This document shows positions 1 to 9,662 of a stretch of 64,000 bases of DNA, in pieces. The position numbers and the translations under genes are program-made. Numbering within the stretch: position 1 is the stretch's first letter; each line of letters starts with the position of its first letter. The stretch comes from Aurantiochytrium sp. KH105 (lineage: Eukaryota; Sar; Bigyra; Thraustochytrida; Thraustochytriidae), in assembly GCA_003116975.1 (NCBI GenBank), contig BGKB01000042.1:1-64000 (forward strand), in the 5' to 3' direction. The notes under the pieces were generated by a model. The model made no database searches. It worked only from the letters and a program-made list of their open reading frames with translations, and was not told the origin of the DNA.

Positions 1-832
1 GTAAGAAGTGCACGCTAGTTCATTCACTAATTTTGCTGGACGAAAAGGTAAATTGGTGATGCGAAAAGTCGCAGTATCGTCTCGTTGCACTTCTATTTAG
101 AAAATTCCCATCGACCTGAATGGCCTGCCCTGCCTGCCCTGTCACTGTTAAAAAGGAGTATGTCGTCTTGCTGATCGATCATTAATTATGTCGTTTCTTC
201 TTTCACTTCTTGCTAGCTTAGCTACCATCCATACGGCGAAAAATCTCTTAGAGGTTGTTGCTCTCTCACTCTCTCTCTCCATCTCGGGTATCCTCTGCAT
301 CGAATCTGCTTTTCTTCTTCAGGAAGCTCATCTGCTTCGTTTCGAAGACACACAATCCATACATGAATGAGGGAGAAAGTAGTACATACATCATCATGTG
401 AGCCATGCATGGGGTTGTTTGCAAGCAAGACAAATGTCCAACAATTGTGTCTGTCAGTCTGTCTGTCTGTTCGTCTGGGCCAGCTACTCGAACACGTATG
501 CAACATTTCTCTTTTCACACCCTTTGAATGTATCGAGAAAGTCCGATCGGATGTGTCTTCGATTGCGGAGACAAAGCACATACAGACAGCTCGAAAATTA
601 TGGAGCAAAGATTTTCTGGCAAAGAGCAAAATATCGCTCGCTGACAGATGGCTTCTTCTCTTCCTTCTCGTTCCCATGCACAAGACAAGACCCCAAACTG
701 AAAGATCGCAGATACGAAAGAGAAGACAAATTAAGATTTTGCTAGCTAGCAATATCTGGGCCAACTAGCTTCTTCCTTCCTTCCTGCTTACACAACGATC
801 TACGCTACAAAACTCAATCATCACTCTTTCCC
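1..832. other. Intergenic, no gene recognised
   Basis: This stretch lies beyond the 3' end of the lipocalin-like gene and is more AT-rich than most of the window. It holds short CT and TCTG microsatellites near 265-285 and 450-475. A 180-codon open frame on the minus strand (222-764) has no recognisable domain and runs through the simple repeats, so it is not called as a gene. Confidence 0.5.
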
Positions 833-1985
833 TTAAGCAGTTCGATTGAGCAGACGATGAGCTGTAACCGCTGTCCCATCGCTCTTGTACAACGTATTCA
901 TGGAGTGGAATGTCTTGCCCTCATCATCGAGAAATCTAACAATGCGTTGATGGTGTCCTGCTCGCTCTGTGAATGGATGATACGATCGATATATTATCGT
1001 GCACTGTTAGTCTCTCATCTATCGTGACGCGAATGGATCGATTTCACAGTCTGGTCTAAGATCGTGATTACGCCATTCTTTTTTATTGACGCCGTCAAAA
1101 ATCCAGTCCATCTAGTTTTTCTTCCTTCGCATTGAACTGGAAAGCACGTTCATGGTGTAGTTTGCTCAATTTTCGTCTCACATTGGATTGTCTGTTTCCG
1201 ATTCTCTGGCGAGCCAAATGTTTGACGAATCACTTACCATATTCACCATAAGAGACGCAGCAGACAACGACCGCGTCTGGGTCAGGACCCAAATTGCAAG
1301 GTTCAAGTTCGCGAGCGAGAAAGCGCTCCCAGAGCGTGACAGTCACGACAGAGGATCCATCAAGCGGTTGCTTGCCAATGACCTCGCGTCCGTCCATAAA
1401 GAGTTCCACAACATTTGTGTACATTCCACCAAGCTGAGTGATTCGTTCTGTGATCAAGGCGTCGTTTTCTGCCTGCTCGACCGTCATGCGCGAAGGCGAC
1501 CATCGACCCATGCGCAACAGGTATCCCGGCACGCCGATGGCAGTCATAATGTCAATCATCTCGTCATGTTGAGATCTCTCTTGATCGATCATCCATTGTC
1601 CCGACATGTCTGGCGGTCGCAGATCCTGCAGCGTGCGCGAAAAACCTGGCGCTGGAACAGGGAGCTCTCGGGCCCACTTCGGCTTGGCGCCGCTTTTGTC
1701 TTCGCTGGGACGCGCTGGTGACGCTTCTGTGGACTGAAGCATCTCCGTGGGCGTCTCGGCCGTGACGGCTGTGACGGCAACTGCGGCGGCTGCAGCTGCA
1801 GCTGCAGGAGTGTCCGACGAAAGGTCTTCTCCATTTTCCTGAGGCCGTGCACCCGCGCTGCCGGGCCACAGGTCGCGACGGTTCGTGAGTTGCACAAGTT
1901 CATCCTTGTGCCATGCTGCCGTCCCCACCGCTGCCAGGACTGCGACTCCTCCTCCGAGTCGCCGCGCCAGGTGTCTCTGGGCCAT
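833..1985 (-). CDS. Lipocalin/fatty-acid-binding-like protein, two exons
   Basis: Spliced from exon 1 (1985 down to 1238) and exon 2 (966 down to 833), separated by a 271 bp GTAAGTG...CACAG intron. The join restores frame exactly (882 bp, 293 residues) and continues the protein as VSYGEYE-RAGHHQRIVRFL. The start is the first ATG after a run of polypurine repeats. It gives a basic, hydrophobic N-terminus (MAQRHLARRLGGG) that looks like a mitochondrial presequence or signal anchor, followed by a disordered Ala-rich linker. The C-terminal ~140 residues carry the pattern SGQW..D.ERS followed by alternating strands (ITERITQLGGMYTNVVELFMDG), like small beta-barrel lipocalin/FABP-type proteins of protists and fungi. 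A hydrophobic ligand is plausible, but the family assignment rests on pattern only. It diverges from VPS50 672 bp away. Confidence 0.7.
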
Positions 1986-2332
1986 CGCGGGCGGTCGAGC
2001 GACTCCCGCTCTGCAGGCAGCTGGCGAGTCAGTCGCTCCAGAGGTGATGGATGATGAGATCGACGCAGACGGCCAGGCCAGCTTCTTTTGCTTTTTGCCT
2101 TCCCTCCGTCGCTTCCCTCTTCCTTCGTGCCTCCAAAGGCGACGATGGATCGATTTGGAGAGAGACACACACGGAGAGATTAGATTCACTGTCGTGGTCC
2201 CAGCAAGCAAGCAGGCCAGCAAGCAAGCAAACAAGCAAGCACAGTAAGCAAGCAAGCACAGCAAGCAAGTGCAGCAAGCCGGCATCAGAACAGATCGGCC
2301 CAGGCGAGGCGCGCGCCGGAGGTTCTGGGACG

Positions 2333-2376
<44 letters not shown>

Positions 2377-2657
2377 CCTCGCGCGAGCCAGCCGTGTCGG
2401 GCCGCGTGGACCAGACGCGAGACCCAGCGGGAAGCAGACGTCTCCATTCACCATTCGACCGTGGTGGCGTCACGTCACGCACAGGCGCACCAAGCCAGGC
2501 TACCGCGGGAGAGGCTGCTCTTCTCCAAATTGATCAAAGAGCTGCAACAAGAACTACAGTAGGACCGAGCAAGACGTTGAGTGCGGCTCACACCCTTTAC
2601 GACAATCACAGCGACACGACCCTCTACCTTTTGGTATCTTTCGGCTAGATCTGCATC
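1986..2657. promoter_or_regulatory. Divergent intergenic region, lipocalin-like/VPS50, with AAGC and GCAG repeats
   Basis: Both flanking genes are transcribed away from this 672 bp stretch, so it should hold both promoters and 5' UTRs. It contains an interrupted AAGC repeat (about 2202-2280) and a near-perfect GCAG tetranucleotide run (2332-2378). No TATA box was identified. Confidence 0.5.
2332..2378. repeat. (GCAG)n microsatellite
   Basis: About eleven uninterrupted copies of the tetranucleotide GCAG. It translates into Cys/Leu/Ala/Pro-rich frames on the minus strand that are artefacts. Confidence 0.95.
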
Positions 2658-5600
2658 ATGGCGACCTTTTTCAAGGACATGTTCGAGCCCAGCGCTAGGA
2701 GGAAAAAAGACAACAAGACACGTTCCACCCAGGCGACAATGTCGTCGTCATCGTCATCGTCTTCTTCTTCTTCTTTAGCGCAACAACAACGCCAGCAAAA
2801 TCTGACCGCCGCCTCGAAGGGCACCGCGACTAGCGCGGGTGCGACGGGGCCTGCCGGCTCTGCCTCTTTCTTTCGCGACATTTTCGCCACCAACGATGAC
2901 AAAAAGACCTCAGCCGCTGATATTGATCGCCTGATTGGACTTCCTTTTCGAGACGAGCAGACTTCCTCCGGCCCACCTCGGGATGCTACCGAGGAGGCGG
3001 CGGCTACGGCTGCAGCGATTGCCACGTGCAAATCGCTCATGCGCTCCTTCCTCGCCAATCACCCAGCATCGCGGCGTAAACTTCAAAGCTTGCGCCAAAC
3101 CGCAGCCCTCGAGGGGCGATCCTCGAGCTTTGACGAGGCTCGCCTCCTCGATGAAGCCTCTGTCGACGATCACCAAGATTCAAATGCGACGATTGTCAGT
3201 AGCTTGGACCAAGGCTTTTTCCAGGATGACTTCGATCCTGTGGCCCGCGCACTTGAAGGGTACTCTATTAGTGATCCGAATGGGGAGGCTTTTCTCATGG
3301 AACGCATCAACACGCACAAACAACAGGATGATGCCGTACATAGCGAGCTACTCTCCATTGTTCAAGAAAACCATGCCTCGCTCGTGACTGGCATGCGTCA
3401 AGTTCAGCAGATTGACATGGAGCTCACACGTGCGAGCATCAACGCCAAAAACGCTCGCCGTCGTTTGCGACTCGCCCGCGACAACCTTGTCCGCGGTGAT
3501 TTGCAGGTGGTAGGCCTTTACCGACGTCGTTCGCGCGCCCGGAATATTCTGGCCCAGCTTGAAAACATGGCGGAGCTCATCTCGCGCCGTGCGAGCCTCT
3601 TCAAGGCCGCCGATCGGGACGAGGTTCCCGCCGCAGTCAATATCTGTGTCTCGACAATGCGCGATCTCGACGCAAAAGCGCAACCACTCCCCGCGGCGCT
3701 CCAGGAACTCCGAGCAAACATGACAGCTGCGCTTCCCACGCTTCGCGCCCGTGTCGACGAGAGCCTGCGCACTGTCTGCGCGCGGACCTTTGCTGACGAT
3801 GCGTACAAGCGCATTGTGCTTGCTTATGTCTCTCTGGACACAGCCATGGCAGAGTATCTCACTGAGGATCATCTGAGCCGTTTGCAGTCGACACGAGGTG
3901 CGCTCGTCAAGCAAGCGCTCGGTTCAAGGCTCGATGGCGTCTCCGGGCTTGCCCACCGCGTGCAACGGGTGTTTGTTGCCCTGGTGGAACAAACGCTCAA
4001 GGAGGAGATGATTGCTATTCTACGCGCCGCTCACCTTGTTCTCGCCAATCAGACGGACCAAGCGCGTCGCAGCGGAGACGAGGGCCAGGATGGACACGGC
4101 ACGAAAAATGTGGCAGACGCGCAAAGTACTGGTAATCCCGAAAAGTCGAGAAACGGAACAGAGACCCAGGCTCAGTCCAGCGATGGCGGGTCGAAACTCA
4201 GCGACAAAGCGGCGGGAGGAGTGCTCAGTGTTGCGCGCGCACAAGGGCTCCCACTCCGCGAAATCTGTGATCAGCTTCCCACGCGAACCAATGTGCGCCC
4301 AACCTTTGTTCGTCGTCTTGGCAGCGCCTTCAAAGGGGTCTCTGACCTGTTGCGCAACTATGAAGCCGTCGACCATTGGCACGCACACAACGCGGAGGAC
4401 GCAATCGCTCAAGTCGAAGCTATCCTCCCTTCATCAGAAACAGCACAGCGCGAACGCGTCGTCAGCGACCTGGCAGCTGCAGCCGAGTCTCTCGCGAAGA
4501 ATCGGCGTCTTGTCTGGGGCGGCGTGCTCTCCCATATTGCTACCGTAACCAAGAGCTCGTGCGCACGTTATCCGGCACTCAAGCTTGATGACTTTGAACG
4601 TCTCGTCAAACTTCTCGAGCTTCTTGCGTTGGAGAGCGAGGTTTTTGGCGGCGACAATTGTTTGCTCGAGGCGCGGGCCTTTATCCGGGAAACTGCAAAA
4701 ACGTATGCCAAAGACTTTCACGCCGATCGACTCGAGGCTCTGCGCAGCTTCTTGTTGCGAGAGCATTGGGATATGCTTGGCGTCTCTCTCGCTGCCCTTG
4801 GAGGCGCTCAGGGTCTCGTCAACCGTGGTGCAGATGCAAAGACTCTTCTGCGTTCGCAGTCTCTGGATAGCGAGGAAACTGCATTCGACATGCTTGCTGA
4901 CCCAGCCCTGCAGCCTGCAGGGCAGCAGCAGCAGACTTTGCTCGTTGATCGCCCAAACCCGTTCGAAGTTCTAGCCCTCGACCCCTCTGCCCCTGCCCAG
5001 AGTCCCGAAGTCGACGCTCGAAAAGACAACGAGGAGGTTCCTGCGAATGGCGTCGACGTGGCAGCAAGCTCTCGACCCGCAGAGGTGCCGCGGGGCTCGA
5101 ATGGTCATGGTGCAGAGGAAGACGATGGTGATGCGGATGCGGTGCTGACGAGCACTGTTGTGAATTGTCTCGCCAAGGATCTTGGCAGCTCACTCGTCAT
5201 GATGGAGCGTCTCGCCGGTGTGGCAGCAGACATTTTTTCCAAAATGTGCAGTCTCGTGTGGACGTATTTGTACGCTATTCTCACCAACTACGTGCCAACC
5301 TCTTTGCTCTTGAAAATTTTCGAAGATCCCAACTCGCGCCTTGGCAATGATTTCAGTGCCCTGCGCAAACGTTTCGAGCGCACACGATGCGATCTTGGCC
5401 TCGACACACGAAAGCTCCGTCTCGATGTTGCGGCTTCTGGGGAAAGCGGGGCTGCCCATGGGACGACTTCGACACCTACATCTCCTGCCACAAAACCGTT
5501 TTCTGTCAACAGCTCAGCTTTTGCTGGAGCTGCATCTTCCTTCAAGGTCACGTCCAAGCTACGCACTGATGCTGGCACAAGCTCCAGGGATGTTCGTCGC

Positions 5601-6548
5601 ACGTCTGCGCCCTCGGCTACATTCTCATCACGGCCAGAAGCCAGTCTCACCCAGACCAAGATCCCAGCACCATTCTCTTCACTCTACCATTGTGAGGACG
5701 TGCATGATGCGCTGAGTGCCTTGAGCACGCGCATTGTGGCTGCAGAGTCGAGCGCTTTCATTTTCCGCATTATGCGCGCCATGCGCTCGCGCATTGATGC
5801 AGCGTTGCCCGCAGTGGAGCGTATGCAAGTCGCGGGCGAGGCCTTTGCAGAGCTTGAGGCCGTCACAAGCCAGTTGCGCACACTTGTCCACCGCGGCGTT
5901 GCCCGCGTGCTTGTTAACAATTTCTCGCCAGACAGCGCCGGGCCTACGCATACTTCGCAAGCCGCTGCTACCTCGAGCCTGCCGAAGCAGAAAAGTACCC
6001 CTGTCGTGACCAACATGGTGCTCGAGACCGTAGACTGGGCAAAGATTCGCAAAATTCCAATGCACTCGAGCCCGTATGTTGACAAGCTTGTCATGCAAAT
6101 GCGCAAGATCTGGTCTCATTTGCAGCGCGAGTGTGCAGAGGGCGCCAAGTTCCCCCTCACAGCCATTCCGCTCGTGTGGTCGCGGGCCGTCGAGGAGGTT
6201 TTTGACCAGATCCTGGATGCTATCGCACGCATTGAAAAGTGCGGCACCGAGGGTCGTGCTCTACTGGATATGGATCTCAAGTCGCTTGCGAGCGAGCTTG
6301 CCTCGGTGGCACCCGTCCGCGCAGACATTGTAAATCCAGCGCGTCAACGGGTCGACGATTTCATCAAGGCCTTCTACTACGACCGCTTCAAGGACCTTTG
6401 CGAATGGATCAAGAACAATCGTAGACGGTACGACCGATGGCATTTGGAGAATCTGATTCGCTTTGGAATTGGAAGTACCCAGTCTTCTGGCCAGCTGAAA
6501 GCTCTTCTCGCCCAGGCCGAGGACGTGCTCTCGGGCTCAGAGAGTTAG
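2658..6548 (+). CDS. VPS50: VPS50/syndetin (CCDC132), EARP tethering complex subunit
   Basis: A 1296-residue single exon. Vps50 replaces Vps54 in the EARP complex (with Vps51-53) and tethers recycling endosome vesicles. After a Ser-rich N-terminus, residues ~190-330 carry the family's N-terminal coiled coil: DDFDPVARALEG, then ENHASLVTGMRQVQQIDMEL and NARRRL, matching the syndetin pattern of an HHEEMVKGM-type helix followed by GRRHL. The C-terminal ~280 residues (from about 1010) match the syndetin C-terminal domain. Examples are LSTRIVAAES, the VDWAKIRKIPMHSSPYVDKL block (family: VKWDVKEIMSQHNIYVDAL), CGTEGRALLDMDL (family: CSNEGRALMQLDF) and a closing FIKAFYY..LCEWIKNNRRRY. The middle (~470-520 and ~740-830) is low-complexity. 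Start is the first ATG, and the protein is longer than the ~960-residue animal form because of these linkers. It converges on SRP72. Confidence 0.92.
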   Translation: MATFFKDMFEPSARRKKDNKTRSTQATMSSSSSSSSSSSLAQQQRQQNLTAASKGTATSAGATGPAGSASFFRDIFATNDDKKTSAADIDRLIGLPFRDEQTSSGPPRDATEEAAATAAAIATCKSLMRSFLANHPASRRKLQSLRQTAALEGRSSSFDEARLLDEASVDDHQDSNATIVSSLDQGFFQDDFDPVARALEGYSISDPNGEAFLMERINTHKQQDDAVHSELLSIVQENHASLVTGMRQVQQIDMELTRASINAKNARRRLRLARDNLVRGDLQVVGLYRRRSRARNILAQLENMAELISRRASLFKAADRDEVPAAVNICVSTMRDLDAKAQPLPAALQELRANMTAALPTLRARVDESLRTVCARTFADDAYKRIVLAYVSLDTAMAEYLTEDHLSRLQSTRGALVKQALGSRLDGVSGLAHRVQRVFVALVEQTLKEEMIAILRAAHLVLANQTDQARRSGDEGQDGHGTKNVADAQSTGNPEKSRNGTETQAQSSDGGSKLSDKAAGGVLSVARAQGLPLREICDQLPTRTNVRPTFVRRLGSAFKGVSDLLRNYEAVDHWHAHNAEDAIAQVEAILPSSETAQRERVVSDLAAAAESLAKNRRLVWGGVLSHIATVTKSSCARYPALKLDDFERLVKLLELLALESEVFGGDNCLLEARAFIRETAKTYAKDFHADRLEALRSFLLREHWDMLGVSLAALGGAQGLVNRGADAKTLLRSQSLDSEETAFDMLADPALQPAGQQQQTLLVDRPNPFEVLALDPSAPAQSPEVDARKDNEEVPANGVDVAASSRPAEVPRGSNGHGAEEDDGDADAVLTSTVVNCLAKDLGSSLVMMERLAGVAADIFSKMCSLVWTYLYAILTNYVPTSLLLKIFEDPNSRLGNDFSALRKRFERTRCDLGLDTRKLRLDVAASGESGAAHGTTSTPTSPATKPFSVNSSAFAGAASSFKVTSKLRTDAGTSSRDVRRTSAPSATFSSRPEASLTQTKIPAPFSSLYHCEDVHDALSALSTRIVAAESSAFIFRIMRAMRSRIDAALPAVERMQVAGEAFAELEAVTSQLRTLVHRGVARVLVNNFSPDSAGPTHTSQAAATSSLPKQKSTPVVTNMVLETVDWAKIRKIPMHSSPYVDKLVMQMRKIWSHLQRECAEGAKFPLTAIPLVWSRAVEEVFDQILDAIARIEKCGTEGRALLDMDLKSLASELASVAPVRADIVNPARQRVDDFIKAFYYDRFKDLCEWIKNNRRRYDRWHLENLIRFGIGSTQSSGQLKALLAQAEDVLSGSES

Positions 6549-7032
6549 GCAACAACGCTTTGACTTTATGATTTTATAAAAATTAATCTCTCGTTCGTTT
6601 CGATATTTCTCTTTTCTTGCAAGAATTGGGGGAAGGAAAAAAAGTGGGCTTTGACTTTCTTTTCCTACACATCTCTTCTTTTTCGTATTTCGTTTTGCTT
6701 CTTTTGCTTTTCATTTTCCCTAAAATTTGAAAATGAAAGAAGAGACTTGAGGTGAAGGAAGTCAATCATGCAAGACAAATCCTCTTACATTAGCATTCGC
6801 GAATTTACCTTTTGCACCCTTTCCCGTCTCCCCCCCCCTTCCCCCCCCACCCGCTCGTTCCGGATCGATGGATGGACAGGTCTAGCTAGGGCCCGAGCCT
6901 ACGACTGGGCACCCTTTTGGCTTACATGACTGGAAAACTTGCAGGATTTTGTTTGTTTTCTCTCTTTTTGATTATTATATCGTTGAATCAAGGCGAGTCG
7001 GATCCCCGTCCCCTCAAATCCCCATTGTGAGT
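6549..7032. other. Convergent intergenic region, VPS50/SRP72 3' ends
   Basis: A 484 bp AT-richer spacer with T- and A-rich tracts (6620-6740) and a broken C run (6828-6850). It should hold both 3' ends. No gene is supported; the long minus-strand frame at 6583-6765 is simple Lys/Arg-rich sequence. Confidence 0.5.
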
Positions 7033-9129
7033 TTAGCGGCGACCTTTCTTGCCACGCTTCTTGTTCGATGTCTTGGACGAAGATGCGGGTGCCGTGGCGC
7101 TAGCTCGCGCGTCAAGACGAGCTGCTTCCTTGGCGCCAACTGCTCCTCCTCCTTGTGCGCCGGTGAGCTTGGCACCTCGCTTCTTGCGAGCCTTGAGAGC
7201 GGCTTGACGCATATTCTTAGGAATCCAGCGCTCAGGATCAACCTTTTCCTTGGCCGGATCAAAGTCCGGGCCATTGCGCTCCCGAAGCACGGCAAGATGG
7301 GCCTCGCGGCGCTTTGCACGCTTCTTGAGCTCCTTTTTGCGTTTGTTCTCCAAACTGCGCATCTTCTTGGCAGCATCCTCGGCAGCCGGGGAGCGTGGGC
7401 CTGCGTCGCTCGATGCCGCAATGCTGCGAACCCGGCGAGGGCGCGCCTTTGCTTTGAGCAGTCCCGCTTCGAGGGCTTCGACATCAACCTCGTCGATTCC
7501 GGCGGGCATGGGCAGTGCCTTGGCTTTGGCCTCGGCAGCTTCCGTGTCAAAGCGGGATGCCGCAAGCACATAGTTGGCCAAGGCCTCCATGCGCAAGTCG
7601 CCGTCAATGGGACCGAATTTGCCCGAGAGAATCGTGTCGTAGATTTCGACAGCCCCCGCCGGGTCTCCGCGGCGAGCGGTCACCTCGGCACGCAAGAGAG
7701 CGACCCTGACTTCGGCGCTGCGGTCGCCCCCGGACGGAGTGGATGCCAGGGAAGAATCGTCGGACAAAAGAGCGTCCGCCTCTTCGTCGCGGCCGGCATG
7801 CTGGCAGAGCGTGAGAGCAGCGTTAAGAATGCTAGGTTGTGACCTGAGTTCTGGACGGTCGCGCAACGTCCCCAGCGCCGCATCGATCTCACCCACAGAG
7901 ATCTGGGTCTGGGCGCGGGCGAGGGCCAGCTTTGCTGCGCGATCCAACTCGTTGGATGCCAGAGCTTTTTCGAGTTGACTATCCAAAAACGTATCGCGCT
8001 CGCCGGCCTTGCCGTCCTGTTCGAGCAAGACGGCCTGGATAAGGTCGAGACTTGCGAGGTCGGCAAAGGAAGCGGCGCGCAGGTCGGCGAGGAGCTTGCG
8101 GCACTCCCGGGTCTTGTTCATTTTCAACAAAAGGAGCGCGCGGTTTACGGCAATCGTCTGCTGTGAAGACTGGGGCAAGGTGTCGAGGTTTGTCGCGTCA
8201 GCGGCATGAAGACGCATTCGCTTGAAGGAGTCGAAGACCTCGTGGTCTCCGCGAAGCGCCAATAAATTATTGGCCGCAACAGCACTGACGGCCTTGTCTG
8301 ATGCGTTCGCAGCCAGGGCCTCATGCAAGAGGTCCATCGTCTCGGCGGCGAGATCTTCGTTCTCCGGGCTCGCTGCCGCTGCCGAGAGCTTGGTGAGGCC
8401 TTGCTGCAGCGCAAAGGCGCGCTGGACTTTGAGGATTGCGAGCTCGGCAGCGACATTGGCGTCGGTCAGGCGCTCGTCCGTTTGCAGAAAGGCCTGGCCC
8501 AGCGAGATCGCCGATGCCAAGGCGTCTGCGGCCCCGTGGGAGTCCCCGACAGCGATGAGCGCACAGGCCTTGTTGTACATGAGCTCAAAGGCCTCACCTG
8601 CGTCGCGACCGACGTTGGCAGCGCGGCCTAGAGCTTCCATCACGCCATCTGAGCTCCCTGCGAGGACGCTCGAGGCAATGTAGTTGGCCACGAGTTCGTT
8701 CATGGCGCCGTCTCCAGCACGGGTCACCAAGTCGTCGTACTCCGCGCGAGCCTCGTCGTAGTCGCCCATGCGATAGTTTAGCTGGGCGCGAAGATGAGCA
8801 GCAGCCGGCGACGCATTTTCCGCGGGGCCGAGCTGGTCGAGCAGGCTGAGAGCAGCTTGCGAGTCCTTTTGCTTGTAGAGCACGAAGGCCTCTTCGAGCT
8901 TGAATCCCTCTTTTTGCGCGATGGTGAGCGCGGCGTCGAGCTTTTGCTGTCGGATGAGGCAGACGCATTTCGTTTTCTGTACCTCTCGCAGCAGACTCGG
9001 GTCGGTCTCCGCCTTGAGGATCTTGTCGCAGACCGCGACCGCCTTGCCGTCGAGGCCCTTGGCGTCGTACTTGCGCAGCCGCTCATAGGAGCTCGCCAGC
9101 GTCTTGGCGACTTCGTCCGGGCCCGCCAT
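7033..9129 (-). CDS. SRP72: Signal recognition particle subunit SRP72
   Basis: A 698-residue single exon starting at the first ATG. SRP72 binds SRP68 and 7SL RNA in the S domain of the signal recognition particle, which targets ribosome-nascent chains to the ER. The N-terminal ~540 residues are a TPR-like helical solenoid: YDAKGLDGKAVAVCDKIL, ALTIAQKEGFKLEEAFVLYK and later A/Y-rich helix pairs. The C-terminal ~130 residues are very basic and carry the SRP72 RNA-binding signature GPDFDPAKEKVDPERWIPKN followed by ALKARKKRGAKLTGAQGG (family pattern: ...DPERWLP...GAQG). The tail ends KKRGKKGRR. Length is close to animal SRP72 (~670). It diverges from the ADCK1-like gene, with 533 bp between start codons. 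Confidence 0.95.
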   Translation of the reverse strand: MAGPDEVAKTLASSYERLRKYDAKGLDGKAVAVCDKILKAETDPSLLREVQKTKCVCLIRQQKLDAALTIAQKEGFKLEEAFVLYKQKDSQAALSLLDQLGPAENASPAAAHLRAQLNYRMGDYDEARAEYDDLVTRAGDGAMNELVANYIASSVLAGSSDGVMEALGRAANVGRDAGEAFELMYNKACALIAVGDSHGAADALASAISLGQAFLQTDERLTDANVAAELAILKVQRAFALQQGLTKLSAAAASPENEDLAAETMDLLHEALAANASDKAVSAVAANNLLALRGDHEVFDSFKRMRLHAADATNLDTLPQSSQQTIAVNRALLLLKMNKTRECRKLLADLRAASFADLASLDLIQAVLLEQDGKAGERDTFLDSQLEKALASNELDRAAKLALARAQTQISVGEIDAALGTLRDRPELRSQPSILNAALTLCQHAGRDEEADALLSDDSSLASTPSGGDRSAEVRVALLRAEVTARRGDPAGAVEIYDTILSGKFGPIDGDLRMEALANYVLAASRFDTEAAEAKAKALPMPAGIDEVDVEALEAGLLKAKARPRRVRSIAASSDAGPRSPAAEDAAKKMRSLENKRKKELKKRAKRREAHLAVLRERNGPDFDPAKEKVDPERWIPKNMRQAALKARKKRGAKLTGAQGGGAVGAKEAARLDARASATAPASSSKTSNKKRGKKGRR

Positions 9130-9662
9130 GGTCCCGCCGCGAGCGCGCGCGCCCCCCGCGAAGCGAAACGGGCCTTCTCCGCGCGCCTCCTCACGGTCCG
9201 CGCCCGCGCGCAGACGCGACCTTCCCCGCGCCGTCTCCTGCGTTCGCTGTCTGCCTGCCTGCCTGCCTGCCTCGCGCTGCTGCCCTCGCGCCTCCCTGTC
9301 TCGCCTCCCTTCCTCGCCCGCGCCGTGCCGCGCCTCCCTGCCAGACTGGTGACGAACAAAGCTTCTCTACTACGATGCATCCAGCCATGGCGCCACTGTG
9401 GCGGGCGCGGCGCGGCAACAGAGCCGAGGCGCGCTGCAAGTCAAGTAAAACCTAAGCTCGGCTTGGGAGCTCGCTATAGCTGGCCAGCCAGCTAGAGGCA
9501 GCCCGCTCCCTCGCGCAAGAGGCGGGCTGGCAAGGCGCCGGCCCTCCGCCAGGGTCGGGCTTGACGGCCGATCGACTGCGCTCGCGTCGCGAGCACGCGG
9601 AGGGCCCAGAGCCGCTCGCTCGCGGTCGCGCGGAGCTCGCACGCACGCGAGGAGGCGCCGCG
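9130..9662. promoter_or_regulatory. Divergent intergenic region, SRP72/ADCK1-like
   Basis: 533 bp between two start codons facing away from each other. It contains a GCCT tetranucleotide run (about 9248-9272) and the element GCAAGTCAAGT near 9437-9447. Open frames through it begin at TTG rather than ATG. Confidence 0.45.

Noticed and set aside
222-764. 180-codon minus-strand open frame
   Set aside because: It runs through TCTG and CT microsatellites, shows no domain and lies in a region without codon-like structure.
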